A DNA stretch of 53,112 nt from a virus: the IMG/VR virus record IMGVR_UViG_3300027859_000022, positions 1-53,112 of that record, one strand, 5' to 3'. Of this stretch, positions 26,101 to 35,279 are shown one piece after another; position 1 is the stretch's first letter, and each line of letters opens with the position of its first letter. A program made the position numbers and the translations under genes. The notes under the pieces were generated by a model. That model searched no databases. It was not told the origin of the DNA and was given only the letters and a program-made list of their open reading frames with translations.

Positions 26101-27457
26101 TCCTTTAAAAACTCTTGCATTAGGCAGAATGGGTAGATCAAGTAATCCATTATTAAGAATGGTTAGTAATGCTTATGGTCAACAAGTAAGCGATCCTAAT
26201 GATCCAGACGCAATGAATCGTGAGTACGATCTTTATAATGAAAATCTCATGAAACAATTTTACGACCAACAAATGAAAAATGCCGCTGGAGTTGCTGTTC
26301 CAGCAGGAGCATTAAGTTATTACGCAGCAAAAAAAGAAGCTGACAATCCTTTACAAGATGTAAGAGACACCATTAGACCAGATTTAAGAATGGCTGATGT
26401 ATATGGTCAAGGGGGCTTTGATTTAGGATTTAAAGGTTATTCTGACGGTGGGCCAGTTAGGGCTTTACAAAATAACCCTTTATTTAAATTTAGAAGAGCT
26501 TTGCCTTCATATAGCCCTGATGCAAAATTTATAGATGGTGTGGGTATTGAAGATGTTGCTAAAGATGTAGGTTCTTCTTTGTATGACATATATCAAATAA
26601 CTCAAAGTCCTGAACAAATTGGTGTTCTTGCAGCTAGAGCTCAACAAGATTTTGGAAAAGTTATGGCAGAAGCTCAAGAACTTTTTAATGATGGAACTAA
26701 ACCTATTCAAGAATTTGTAGATAAAGTAAGACAAGGTTATAGAATGGAAAAAGAAAAAGAAATGATAGGGTATTCTGGAGGTGGAGAAGTTTTAGAAAAA
26801 AGGTTAGCTCCAGGTTCTTTAGCAGCACCAGCAAGAGGTGTATTAGCTCCAAGTTCTTTAGCAGCAGCAGGAAGAGGTGCATTAGCCCCAGCTCAATCCA
26901 CTTTATATGCAGCGGCAAGAGGTGCATTTCCAATAGCTAGTATGGCAGCAAGATTTAATCCTTATGGTGCTGCTCTTGGTAGTGCTATTTCATTATATAG
27001 TTTATATAAAATGTCTCAAGATCCTGAACAAGTTGGAGCTCTTGCAGCTAGAGCTCAAAAAGATTTTGAAGAAACTATGGCAGAAGCCCAACAAATTTTT
27101 AATGATGGAACTCAGCCAATCAAAGAATTTATAGATAAAGTAAGACAAGGCTATATGACGGAAAAAGAAAGAGAAATGACAGGTTATGCTGAAGGCGGAG
27201 AAGTTTTAGATATGAGAGATGGCGGAGAATCTATTGGACCAGGAACAGGAACTTCTGACGACATACCAGCTATGTTATCTGATGGTGAGTTTGTTATGAC
27301 TGCTTCTGCTAATAATGGTATGGGCGGTTATAAAATTACTAAAGAAAAAGATAGTCTAACTCTAATACCAAACGGTAAGCCAAGTAGAAAAAAAGGTGCA
27401 CAGAATATGATGAACCTTATGAAAACTTTTGAAAAATACAACGAAGGTAAAGCATAA
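26063..27457 (+). CDS. Internal virion or tail protein, C-terminal half with internal duplication
   Basis: 464 residues from ATG 26063, though the frame is open from 26024 and reads ISSLLGSSQSPLM there, in continuity with the previous gene's repeat. Residues 182-244 and 320-382 are an internal duplication (PEQ-G-LAARAQ-DF...FNDGT-PI-EF-DKVRQGY). Ala-rich repeats lie between. Residues 392-414 carry GPGTGTSDDIPAMLSDGEF, a block I recall in many marine phage virion proteins. The two halves are best read as one ~700-residue product. Role: probably an internal core or ejection protein. Confidence 0.65.
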   Translation: MTLAKSAISGDSNPLKTLALGRMGRSSNPLLRMVSNAYGQQVSDPNDPDAMNREYDLYNENLMKQFYDQQMKNAAGVAVPAGALSYYAAKKEADNPLQDVRDTIRPDLRMADVYGQGGFDLGFKGYSDGGPVRALQNNPLFKFRRALPSYSPDAKFIDGVGIEDVAKDVGSSLYDIYQITQSPEQIGVLAARAQQDFGKVMAEAQELFNDGTKPIQEFVDKVRQGYRMEKEKEMIGYSGGGEVLEKRLAPGSLAAPARGVLAPSSLAAAGRGALAPAQSTLYAAARGAFPIASMAARFNPYGAALGSAISLYSLYKMSQDPEQVGALAARAQKDFEETMAEAQQIFNDGTQPIKEFIDKVRQGYMTEKEREMTGYAEGGEVLDMRDGGESIGPGTGTSDDIPAMLSDGEFVMTASANNGMGGYKITKEKDSLTLIPNGKPSRKKGAQNMMNLMKTFEKYNEGKA

Positions 27458-28518
27458 TGAGTTACGGCATACCCACTCTTGCACCTGGACAAAAAGTATC
27501 TGACGTTATAGGAGATCCTTATACCCGAAGTTTATACTTTGGCACAAGCACAACTCCTGGTTTTATAAACCAACTGCAACAAGTTGCTAGAAAAAGATTT
27601 GCTGAACCTCTTCCTGAGTTAAAAATAACAGACCTAACAGATTTAGAACAAGCAGGATTAGATAGATTAAAAAGTGGTATTGGTGGTTACGAAAGATTTC
27701 TAACTTCAGGTGAAGATCAATTAAGTGCAATAAGAAATCTACAAGATCCTTTTGCTTTCAGACAATTTGAAAGTCCTTACCAACAAGCAGTAATTGATCA
27801 AGCTACTGAGGATGCAATAAGAGGCTTTGATATGTCTGAGAATCGTAGAAGATTTAGAGATTTACAAACAGGCGGAGAATCTGCTTTTGGCTCAAGAGCA
27901 AGATTAGGTGCACAAGACAGAATGGAAGAATTTAGCAGAGGTTTGACCAAAGAACTTGCAGGTTTGAGACAAGCTGGCTATCAGGATTCTTTACAAAGAG
28001 TTCAAGATCAAATTAACACAAGAAGAAATTTATTTGGAGACTTCAGAAATCTTGCGGGAGATACTCAAAGATTATCTCAGGCAGGAATTCAAAATATTAT
28101 GAGTATAGGTAACCTTCCTAGAAAATTAGATGACGCTAGAAACTTAGCAGCTTTCAATAGGGCAACTTTACAAAGAAATGATCCTTTGGCTGTTATGCAG
28201 GGCTTGAGTCAAATTTTGCCAAATTATTCTCCATCTACAGCTACAGTAGATTCACAATACGGCAGGAGACCAAATCCTACAGCAGTAGGTTTGGGTAGTT
28301 TTTTAAATACTTTTTCTCAATTTATGCCTAACTTAAATACATTTCCTAGACAGCCTATGGAGCCTAATGTTTATGGTCAAAACCCTACTAATCAAAACAA
28401 CCAACCACAAGCTCAAAATGTTCCGCAAAATAATCAACCTATTTCTATTTATAATCCTCAAAACAATTCGCAAACACAACCTTATGGATATTATAATCCT
28501 GCTCCTCAATATTTCTAA
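27457..28518 (+). CDS. Virion-associated protein, internal core candidate (353 aa)
   Basis: 353 residues. The middle is helical and Arg/Gln-rich (FRQFESPYQQAVIDQATEDAIRGFDMSENRRRFRDLQTGGESAFGSRARLGAQ); the last 70 residues are a low-complexity Asn/Gln/Pro tail. This type of protein precedes ejection proteins in marine podoviruses (recall). Starts and stops overlap neighbours by one base (TAATG), suggesting translational coupling. Confidence 0.65.
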   Translation: MSYGIPTLAPGQKVSDVIGDPYTRSLYFGTSTTPGFINQLQQVARKRFAEPLPELKITDLTDLEQAGLDRLKSGIGGYERFLTSGEDQLSAIRNLQDPFAFRQFESPYQQAVIDQATEDAIRGFDMSENRRRFRDLQTGGESAFGSRARLGAQDRMEEFSRGLTKELAGLRQAGYQDSLQRVQDQINTRRNLFGDFRNLAGDTQRLSQAGIQNIMSIGNLPRKLDDARNLAAFNRATLQRNDPLAVMQGLSQILPNYSPSTATVDSQYGRRPNPTAVGLGSFLNTFSQFMPNLNTFPRQPMEPNVYGQNPTNQNNQPQAQNVPQNNQPISIYNPQNNSQTQPYGYYNPAPQYF

Positions 28519-30490
28519 TGGCAATAACAGATAGAGAAATGTTTCGACAAACTTCAATTATAAGTCCTGATGTTACTGTTATTGGAGAAAGTGGAGGTGG
28601 AGTAAGGCCACAAAAAGTCCTGATGTTACTGTTATTGGAGAAAGTGGAGGTGGAGTAAGGCCACAAATAGATATTCCGCCACCTTCTGCTGAGATAGATA
28701 TTGGCGGTTTTGATCAGCCAGAGTTTGAGGTTAATCCTATTATTAGCGGTTTAACTTTAGACAAAAATGTCAATCCAGATATACCTGACACTAGCAATCA
28801 AATAATTTTATCTACAGGTGAAGTTATAACTATTAATCCCGAAAAATTAAAAAACATTGTAAATAGTGATTCGATTTTTACTTTAGATGTTTTTGGAATG
28901 TTAAATAATCCTAAAGTAACTCTAGGCAGTAATGTAAGAAGTATTTTACAAGAGGCTATGGGAGGTAGAGAATCATCAATAAATTATGATGATTATATAG
29001 GAGGTGTAGGTAATATACCAGCAGATATACATCTTTTGGGAAGGATGTTTAAGGAAAGAGGACTTCAAACCGCAGAAGATATGCTTAATTTCTTTGGTAG
29101 CAATATAGATGCAATTATAAAAAATCCTCAACTTAGAGGTTTATATAAGAAAAAATTAGAAGAGGAACAAATGGAAAGAATTTCCAAAGGAGAGATTCCT
29201 GAATATGTACCTTTTGATTTTTTTAAATCTCCTTTGAGAGAAGGCGATATGTCTTATGTTGAAGCTCAACTTTCAGGTATGAAAAATCCTGAAGAGCTAG
29301 ATGAAATGTATAGAGCAGCTCAATTACAAAGCGAAATTGACGATTTAGATAAACCTAGTCAAACAGACATGGAATCTGATGTAACCGAAGAGTTACCTAC
29401 AGAAGAAATAGCAGCTAACACCATTGAAACACAAGATAGTGTGGATGAGCTTCCTTCTGATGTAGATACTCAAGCTGACTTAGAACGAAGAATAAAAGAG
29501 GGTCAAGCACAAGCTGAATTAGATAAAGTGGACAGATCTACTTTGACCAAAAAAGAAAGAGAAGATAGGATTAGAGAAGATATAGACGAAACTGAATTTG
29601 TAGTAAGTAAAGAGCAACAAGATAAGTTTTTTGCTGATGAACAAAAGTACATAAAAGATTTAGCTATTGCAGAAACTTTTGGTGGTCAAAAATTCAAAGA
29701 TTACTTAGGCAGTATAGGTAAACAGTTGGTAAGAACTGGATCATTTATGGGAATACCATTAGGTACAGCAGACTTTGTAGAAAGTGAAGAAGGCAAAAGA
29801 GCTGCTGAAGCTAAACTAGAAGGTGAATTTGCTATAGAACAATTAAAGCAAACTGGCGAAGATACTAGTGGAATAGAATTAAAACCATCTGAATTTTTGA
29901 AAGTAGGTGCTGAAATACAAGAAGAAGTACCTTTCTTTGAAGGAAATATTCAAGCAGTAAAACTTTTAGAAAAAGCTATAGATATTGTTGAAAAAAATCC
30001 AGACACAGTTACTGGTGCTAGGGGATTGTTTTCAAAGTATGTGGATGATGTAAGAAACTTGATGGGAATGGGTGTAACGAATTTTGATAAATTGCCACCG
30101 TATGTACAAGTTGCGACTATTATTGAAACTATAAGACAAAAAAACCTACAAGCTGTTTTAGGCGAATCAGGAAGAACTATTTCAGATAGAGATAGGCAAA
30201 TTATAACTAAAGTGTTTGGTGATTTAAGAAGTGGTTTTGCTTCTACTGGAGAATTGAAAAAACTTTTACTTCAATCTTTGGCTGGTTTTAAAGAAAGTGG
30301 CAAAGCTTACCAAGTTAGCATAAGAAGTAACTTAGCTATGGTGAAAGCAGATCCTAGATATAGAGCACAAGCTGAGCCTTATTATGATCCTAAATTTGAT
30401 AAATATAATTTAGATTATGACGCTTTGACTGAAGCTATAATAAATACTAAGAGACTTTTAGATACTGATATTATTGATATAGATTTGTAA
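28518..30490 (+). pseudogene. Internal virion protein gene disrupted by a 53-bp tandem duplication
   Basis: ATG 28518 overlaps the previous stop (TAATG). The frame reads MAITDREMFRQTSIISPDVTV... then stops soon after entering a second exact copy of a 53-bp segment. Removing one copy restores a single frame of 639 residues to 30490. As written, only the portion from ATG 28898 (530 aa) is an uninterrupted ORF with a start codon. The product is acidic and helical, with a Glu-rich linker and a C-terminal helical domain (GARGLFSKYVDDVRNLMG...GESGRTISDRDRQIITKVFGDLRSG). Likely an internal or ejection protein. The duplication may be a real mutation or an assembly artefact. Confidence 0.82.
28562..28667 (+). 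repeat. Perfect 53-bp tandem duplication (frameshifting)
   Basis: 28562-28614 and 28615-28667 are identical. Fifty-three is not a multiple of three, so the second copy shifts the frame of the gene starting at 28518. Confidence 0.97.
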
Positions 30491-30494
30491 TGAC

Positions 30495-33400
30495 ATGCCA
30501 ACTTATAATGTAAATGTAACCGACACAGAATCTTTACAAGTCGAAGCTGAATCTCCTGATGAAGCAAGAGCTAAAGTAAAAGCGATAATTGCAGAAAGAA
30601 CTTTAGCTCCACAAGCTGACAATATATTTTTTAATTACGATAGCGGAGTCAAAAACGCAAAGTTGAGATTTGATTTAGGACTTGCAGAAAACGAAGTAGA
30701 GAGAGAAAAAATACTTAGTAAGTATGTAGGTAACGAATACGCAGTTGATTCTTCAGGACAGTTAGCTTTGACACCAGAAGGCATGAAAATGCTAGGTCTT
30801 GCAGATCAAGTCAGGACTATAAAATTAAAAAATGGCCAGGAACTAGAACAAAATACCGTTATAGATGAAAGGACTTTTGGTTTTAACAGATATGATCTTG
30901 CAGATTTTTCAGGCGTAGTAGGCCCTATATTTGGTAGTGTAATAGCCTTAGTTCCTCAGTTAAGAGTAGCCAAAGTCTTAGCAAATCTTTTAGGTGGCAG
31001 ACCTGCTTTGTCTAACATGTTGCTTTCAGGATTAGGTGGAGCTGCAGGTAAAGGTGTTGAGGAGGCTTATGAAATTAATAAAGGTTATCAAGCACAAACT
31101 AGAGATGAGCTAAGAAATCTTTTAGCTTATGAAGGTGGTTTAGGCTTTGTTGGACAAGGGCTTGGCGAAGGTCTTTTTAAATTTTATTCTTTACTGTTAG
31201 GCAAACAAGCTCCTTTTGATAATTTAAGATTTCAACAACAAGCCATAAAAGGTAGATCTATTTTAGACATTATGAAACTAGATGAATCTTTTGGTAGAGA
31301 GGCTACAGAAAGAGAAATTAAAAAAGCTATAGCTCAGGGTAAAGTAGGTAAAAATGAAGTAAAAGCTTTACCATCACAATCAGCTTTGAATAGAGTTATA
31401 GCAGGTAGATTACAAGCTGTTTCAGAAACAGTTCTTGGTAATAAAAGAGTCCTAAGTACCAAAGCTTATCTAAGAGAAGAAATAGACAGACTAAACAGAC
31501 TTATCAACGGAGAAAACTTTGCTGGTGAAGAATTTGTAAAAGAATCTACTAGAGAACAAATTACAGGAGCTTTAAGTGCCGCAAGACAAAAATTAAGTTC
31601 AGCAGAAATTCAAACCAATAAACAGGTAAACAGCCTTGTACAAGAACTTATGGAAGGTATAACTTCTGCTGATGATTTTGGTAGTGCTTTAAATAGGAAG
31701 CAAATTGGAGAAATTTTAATAGACAGCCTTTCGGAATCACACAAAGCAGTAGAAGATCAGTTGAAGAAAAAATATATTAATGTTGATAAGATGCTTCTTG
31801 CAGTAGGAAAAGATGATCCTGAATTGCTTGAAGGTATAGCAAGATCTATAAACGAACATATTTCCGAATCCATTGGAAAAATAGCACAAGCTTACGGTAA
31901 AAAATACGGAAGAAATCCTTTAGAGCAAACAATTAAAGCTCCAAGAGAAATTGATGATCATACTTCAGACGAAGTAACAAATTTTGTAGAGGGCTTGTTA
32001 ATAAGAAAAAGAAGAATAGATGAAGCTTTGAATTATGAAGGTGGGTTTTTAAAGTATTGGGAAGATTTAGATCCAAGAGCTTTAAATCCAAAATTTCCTG
32101 AAATAGGTAGAGCACAAAAAGAACAACTTTTATTTGGTGAAAACTTACAAAGAATTAGAAACGATTTATCTACTTTGAAAGGACAAAGATTAAATAGCTT
32201 AAATGTCGGAAGAAATACTTCTTTATTAGACGACATCATTAAGATATTAGATAACCCAGAAGATGTTATTCATAATCCTGGCTTATTAAATATTCTAGAA
32301 AATCCAAACAGTTTAGTTAAGATGTTTACCAAAAAAGGAGAGGTAAAAGGCTATATAAATAAAAGATTAGATAAAACCGCATCTAGAGAAATTGCTAAAG
32401 CAGTAGAAGAATTGAGGTCAGCAAATAGGTTAGCAAGAGAAAGACTAGCTCCTTATGATTCTTTAAAAATAAAACAAATAATTGGTGAGTCGCAACAAGG
32501 TAATTACAACATCAATAGCGTTTATGATGAATTTATATTGTCAGGATCTAAAGACACAAAACCCTTTGAAGATTTTTTTAAAGCTATAAGAGATCATGAA
32601 GATTATTTGAGAAAAACTTATGGAAACGATCCAAAACTTCTAGCACAAAAACTTGAAAAATTTGGCGGAGAGCAATACATAAAAACACAATTACAAAGAA
32701 AGGTTTTACATGACGCTTGGCGTGAGTCTTACGACAAAACAAGCAAGTCTTTAGATTTCAAAAAATTTGCAGATGAGATATTAAAATTTGATAGGACAAA
32801 AGAAGGGAAAATGGAAATTATCTTTGGGGCGAACTACAAAAATATTTTAGACACAGTTACTCAATTAAGAAGAATAACTCCAAGCATGTATAACAAACAA
32901 CCAATAGAGCTAGAAAATTTAATTAACCAAATTGTAGAAACTGATGGCGGACTTAGAGATACTGCTACTGCACAAAAATTTTTGGATGCTTTGAAAAATA
33001 AATCTGTCGCTGCAAAAGAAAGAATTGCTTTTGAGCAAAATTCTATTATAAAAAGATTAGATGTTTCAGGAACTGACGAGATTGCAGATGTAGTATTCAA
33101 ACCAAATAGTGCTGCTAACATTCAGATAGTTAAAGATACTGTAGATCCAGAAACATTCATTGAAATACAACAAGCTAGTTTATCTAAATTGCTAAAAGAT
33201 TCTTTTGATCCATCCAAAGAAAAAATTACAGATATATTTAAACCTGACAGACTGAGAAGGACTTTAGATAGTTATGGAGATTCGACACTAGAGGCTATGT
33301 TTGGTAAAGAATCATTGATGGGTTTTAGAGCATTACAAAGAGCTTTAGATGGTTTAACTATAGAAAAGTCAGCAGGTACTCTTGTAGCTGCGGGTATTGC

Positions 33401-33839
33401 AGTAAACGCTTTAAGCATAGGTATGTTGCCAACTGTTGCAGGATTAGCACTTATGAGACAAGCTTTTTCAAGTCCTAGAATTTTAAATATATTAGCTAGT
33501 AAAGATCCTAAAGCTATTGGTAGAACAATTCAGTTCTTTATTAGGACTGCTAGACAACTTGGCATAAGATTAGTTGGTGATGCTATTTCTGAAGGAAGAG
33601 AACAAGCAGAACGTGGCATTGAAAGAGGTCAAGAAGAGTTGCAAGATATGCGAAACCAAAATCCAGATGTTAAATCTTTTGAAGAATCTTTAAGAAATTT
33701 AAGAGAGCAAAGCCAAAGAGACATTAGAAACTTACAATCTAGCACTCCTTTGCCTGAAGTAGAGCCCGTTAGCGTAGATCCGCTTTCTCCTGAAAGATTG
33801 GATTTTGCAGAAAGATTGGCTAATAGACCTGTTATTTAA
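30495..33839 (+). CDS. Large internal virion / DNA ejection protein (1114 aa)
   Basis: 1114 residues, the largest gene. The N-terminal 80 residues (YNVNVTDTESLQVEAESPDEARAKVKAI...) form a small beta-alpha domain and a segment LRFDLGLAENEVEREKIL that I recall from other marine phage internal proteins. Residues about 136-185 and 955-985 are hydrophobic (GVVGPIFGSVIALVPQL; GTLVAAGIAVNALSIGMLP) and could enter membranes; between them is long charged helix. Architecture and last place in the late operon fit T7 gp16-like ejection proteins, although no lysozyme motif is present. Confidence 0.76.
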   Translation: MPTYNVNVTDTESLQVEAESPDEARAKVKAIIAERTLAPQADNIFFNYDSGVKNAKLRFDLGLAENEVEREKILSKYVGNEYAVDSSGQLALTPEGMKMLGLADQVRTIKLKNGQELEQNTVIDERTFGFNRYDLADFSGVVGPIFGSVIALVPQLRVAKVLANLLGGRPALSNMLLSGLGGAAGKGVEEAYEINKGYQAQTRDELRNLLAYEGGLGFVGQGLGEGLFKFYSLLLGKQAPFDNLRFQQQAIKGRSILDIMKLDESFGREATEREIKKAIAQGKVGKNEVKALPSQSALNRVIAGRLQAVSETVLGNKRVLSTKAYLREEIDRLNRLINGENFAGEEFVKESTREQITGALSAARQKLSSAEIQTNKQVNSLVQELMEGITSADDFGSALNRKQIGEILIDSLSESHKAVEDQLKKKYINVDKMLLAVGKDDPELLEGIARSINEHISESIGKIAQAYGKKYGRNPLEQTIKAPREIDDHTSDEVTNFVEGLLIRKRRIDEALNYEGGFLKYWEDLDPRALNPKFPEIGRAQKEQLLFGENLQRIRNDLSTLKGQRLNSLNVGRNTSLLDDIIKILDNPEDVIHNPGLLNILENPNSLVKMFTKKGEVKGYINKRLDKTASREIAKAVEELRSANRLARERLAPYDSLKIKQIIGESQQGNYNINSVYDEFILSGSKDTKPFEDFFKAIRDHEDYLRKTYGNDPKLLAQKLEKFGGEQYIKTQLQRKVLHDAWRESYDKTSKSLDFKKFADEILKFDRTKEGKMEIIFGANYKNILDTVTQLRRITPSMYNKQPIELENLINQIVETDGGLRDTATAQKFLDALKNKSVAAKERIAFEQNSIIKRLDVSGTDEIADVVFKPNSAANIQIVKDTVDPETFIEIQQASLSKLLKDSFDPSKEKITDIFKPDRLRRTLDSYGDSTLEAMFGKESLMGFRALQRALDGLTIEKSAGTLVAAGIAVNALSIGMLPTVAGLALMRQAFSSPRILNILASKDPKAIGRTIQFFIRTARQLGIRLVGDAISEGREQAERGIERGQEELQDMRNQNPDVKSFEESLRNLREQSQRDIRNLQSSTPLPEVEPVSVDPLSPERLDFAERLANRPVI

Positions 33840-34053
33840 CAATCAAATCTAATTTTCTTTTTTTAAATAATTCCATCATGTTTTCATATCCTTTTGGATA
33901 TATATCTTTGCACATGTGTATCACTTGATAATTTGTATTGTAATGATCGTAAAGATTATCTAAAGTTTTAATGTTTGGAATGTTAAAACTTAAAATCTTA
34001 AAACAATCTTTTGCAAAAGTTTCTCTTTCTTTATTTGTAAGCGTCTTTAACAT
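33832..34053 (-). CDS. Small unknown protein (73 aa), end of the replication/lysis arm
   Basis: 73 residues, basic and helical (ERETFAKDCFKILSFN...CKDIYPKGYENMMELFKKRKL). The gene is tail to tail with the late operon and overlaps it by eight bases, so no intergenic terminator separates them. Its start overlaps the holin gene by 23 bases. No family recognised. Confidence 0.6.
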   Translation of the reverse strand: MLKTLTNKERETFAKDCFKILSFNIPNIKTLDNLYDHYNTNYQVIHMCKDIYPKGYENMMELFKKRKLDLIVK

Positions 34054-34459
34054 TCCCCTCTACCATATTATTACGAGCTACACCTTTCCATTTTTCAGCA
34101 GTTCTTAAACCACCGAGACCAAGTAAAGATAAAGTCAAAGTCATTAAGCCTTCAGTATTTAAAACTGGTGGCTGTATTGATGAGCCTGAAATAACTACTA
34201 TCCAATTCATCAAAGGTGCTAAAAAGTATTGCCACATCAAGGCCAATGCACAAATCCAGAGGATCGCAGGGCGGCTTCCCGAAACAAAAATACTAGGATG
34301 TTTGGCTTGTTCTAAATTAATTTCTGCTTGAGCTTTTTGCAAATCAATCATTTGTGATTTGATACTAGCTTCTAGTTCCATACGCTTAGTTTTATCAGGT
34401 ATAGCCTTACCAATTAAATCACTTATTGGTTTAAAAAATTTATCAATCATCTGTTTCAC
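34031..34459 (-). CDS. Holin, GTA/3TM-type
   Basis: 142 residues. An amphipathic charged helix (about 25-52) is followed by HPSIFVSGSRPAILWICALALMW (membrane, 64-90) and a second hydrophobic stretch (104-119: GLMTLTLSLLGLGGL) ending R-AEKWKG. This pattern matches the GTA_holin_3TM family of proteobacterial phages and gene transfer agents. It sits on the strand opposite the lysozyme, away from the late lysis cassette. A second set of small membrane proteins is next to the lysozyme, so the roles may be split. Confidence 0.8.
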   Translation of the reverse strand: MKQMIDKFFKPISDLIGKAIPDKTKRMELEASIKSQMIDLQKAQAEINLEQAKHPSIFVSGSRPAILWICALALMWQYFLAPLMNWIVVISGSSIQPPVLNTEGLMTLTLSLLGLGGLRTAEKWKGVARNNMVEGNVKDAYK

Positions 34460-34805
34460 CTCGCAGTATTTTTTCTAATTTAGCTTTTTTCTCCTCTGTA
34501 CTATCAACATGTAAATCTTTATCAATTATTTTTTCTAACTTTAAATAATCAATCCTTTGATTTGGAACATATCTCCAAGTATAGCCATCCTTAGCAGTTA
34601 CGCCAAAGACAGAAGTAGTCATGCCGATTTTTATTACAACAGCCTCCTCTCCATCAAGTTTTACTTTATCGCCTTCTTTAAATTGTGGATTCATTTTAAA
34701 GTTCAATCCTTTGATAAAACTTACTGACCAATCCTTTAAGGCTAATCCTGAAATAACTGAAGCAACAAAAATAGACAGCTCTAAGTAGTATTGCTCTATA
34801 TTCAT
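34443..34805 (-). CDS. Mini MscS-like membrane protein (120 aa)
   Basis: Residues 8-24 are hydrophobic. Residues 34-86 (LNFKMNPQFKEGDKVKLDGEEAVVIKIGMTTSVFGV...RYVPNQRI) fit the beta domain of MscS-type mechanosensitive channels: 'F-x-GD-V', a Gly-turn, 'V--I--T' and 'PN--I'. Full MscS proteins have at least three membrane helices and a large C-terminal domain, which are absent here. It overlaps the holin gene by 17 bases, so it may affect membrane tension or lysis timing (inference). Confidence 0.68.
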   Translation of the reverse strand: MNIEQYYLELSIFVASVISGLALKDWSVSFIKGLNFKMNPQFKEGDKVKLDGEEAVVIKIGMTTSVFGVTAKDGYTWRYVPNQRIDYLKLEKIIDKDLHVDSTEEKKAKLEKILRGETDD

Positions 34806-34815
34806 ATAGCATATT

Positions 34816-35277
34816 CTAAAACCCTATTTCCTCTCTGTCCAAACCTAATGGCTTATCTGACAAACATTTACATATATCTTTTGGGAAGTGTACATAAGGC
34901 TCATTATCTTCTTCAAATTTAGGATCTTCTTTAAGATTCATCCTAATGTCATACTCATGTTCTGGATTCCATTGATGATACCAAACACTATCTTTCATAG
35001 CCCAAACAATAATAAAAGGGACATTTGTACCTTTTGCAAAAGAAGCTCCTTTTCTAAGTTTATTTGCAGACACAATAAAAGTTTCATACTTAGTTGCAGG
35101 AAAAGAACGACATTTAACTTCGCACCAAAAACAATTATTTTTAGACTCTATCCAATAATCTAAGCTGTAATTGGTTGGCAACTTATGGCAAGTTACTCCC
35201 CACAGCCCTTCTAAAAAACCTGCTACTCGTTCTTCCCGTTTCTGATCATCTTTGGTTTCTAAGCTTGGTGTTTTCAT
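34816..35277 (-). CDS. PD-(D/E)XK-type nuclease
   Basis: 153 residues with E15/E16 (KREERVAGFLEG), D40 (YSLDYWIE) and E53-x-K55 (FWCEVKCR), the E-D-ExK order of PD-(D/E)XK nucleases, followed by KYETFIVSANKL and PFIIVWAMKD as in resolvase-like members. Directly downstream of the primase-helicase gene (two-base gap). A recombination or replication-fork nuclease is the simplest reading. Confidence 0.72.
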   Translation of the reverse strand: MKTPSLETKDDQKREERVAGFLEGLWGVTCHKLPTNYSLDYWIESKNNCFWCEVKCRSFPATKYETFIVSANKLRKGASFAKGTNVPFIIVWAMKDSVWYHQWNPEHEYDIRMNLKEDPKFEEDNEPYVHFPKDICKCLSDKPLGLDREEIGF

Positions 35278-35279
35278 AG

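Noticed and set aside
28898-30490. A separate 530-residue gene starting at 28898
   Set aside because: The frame continues upstream with good protein character to the 53-bp duplication and joins ATG 28518 when one copy is removed. ATG 28898 has no ribosome site.
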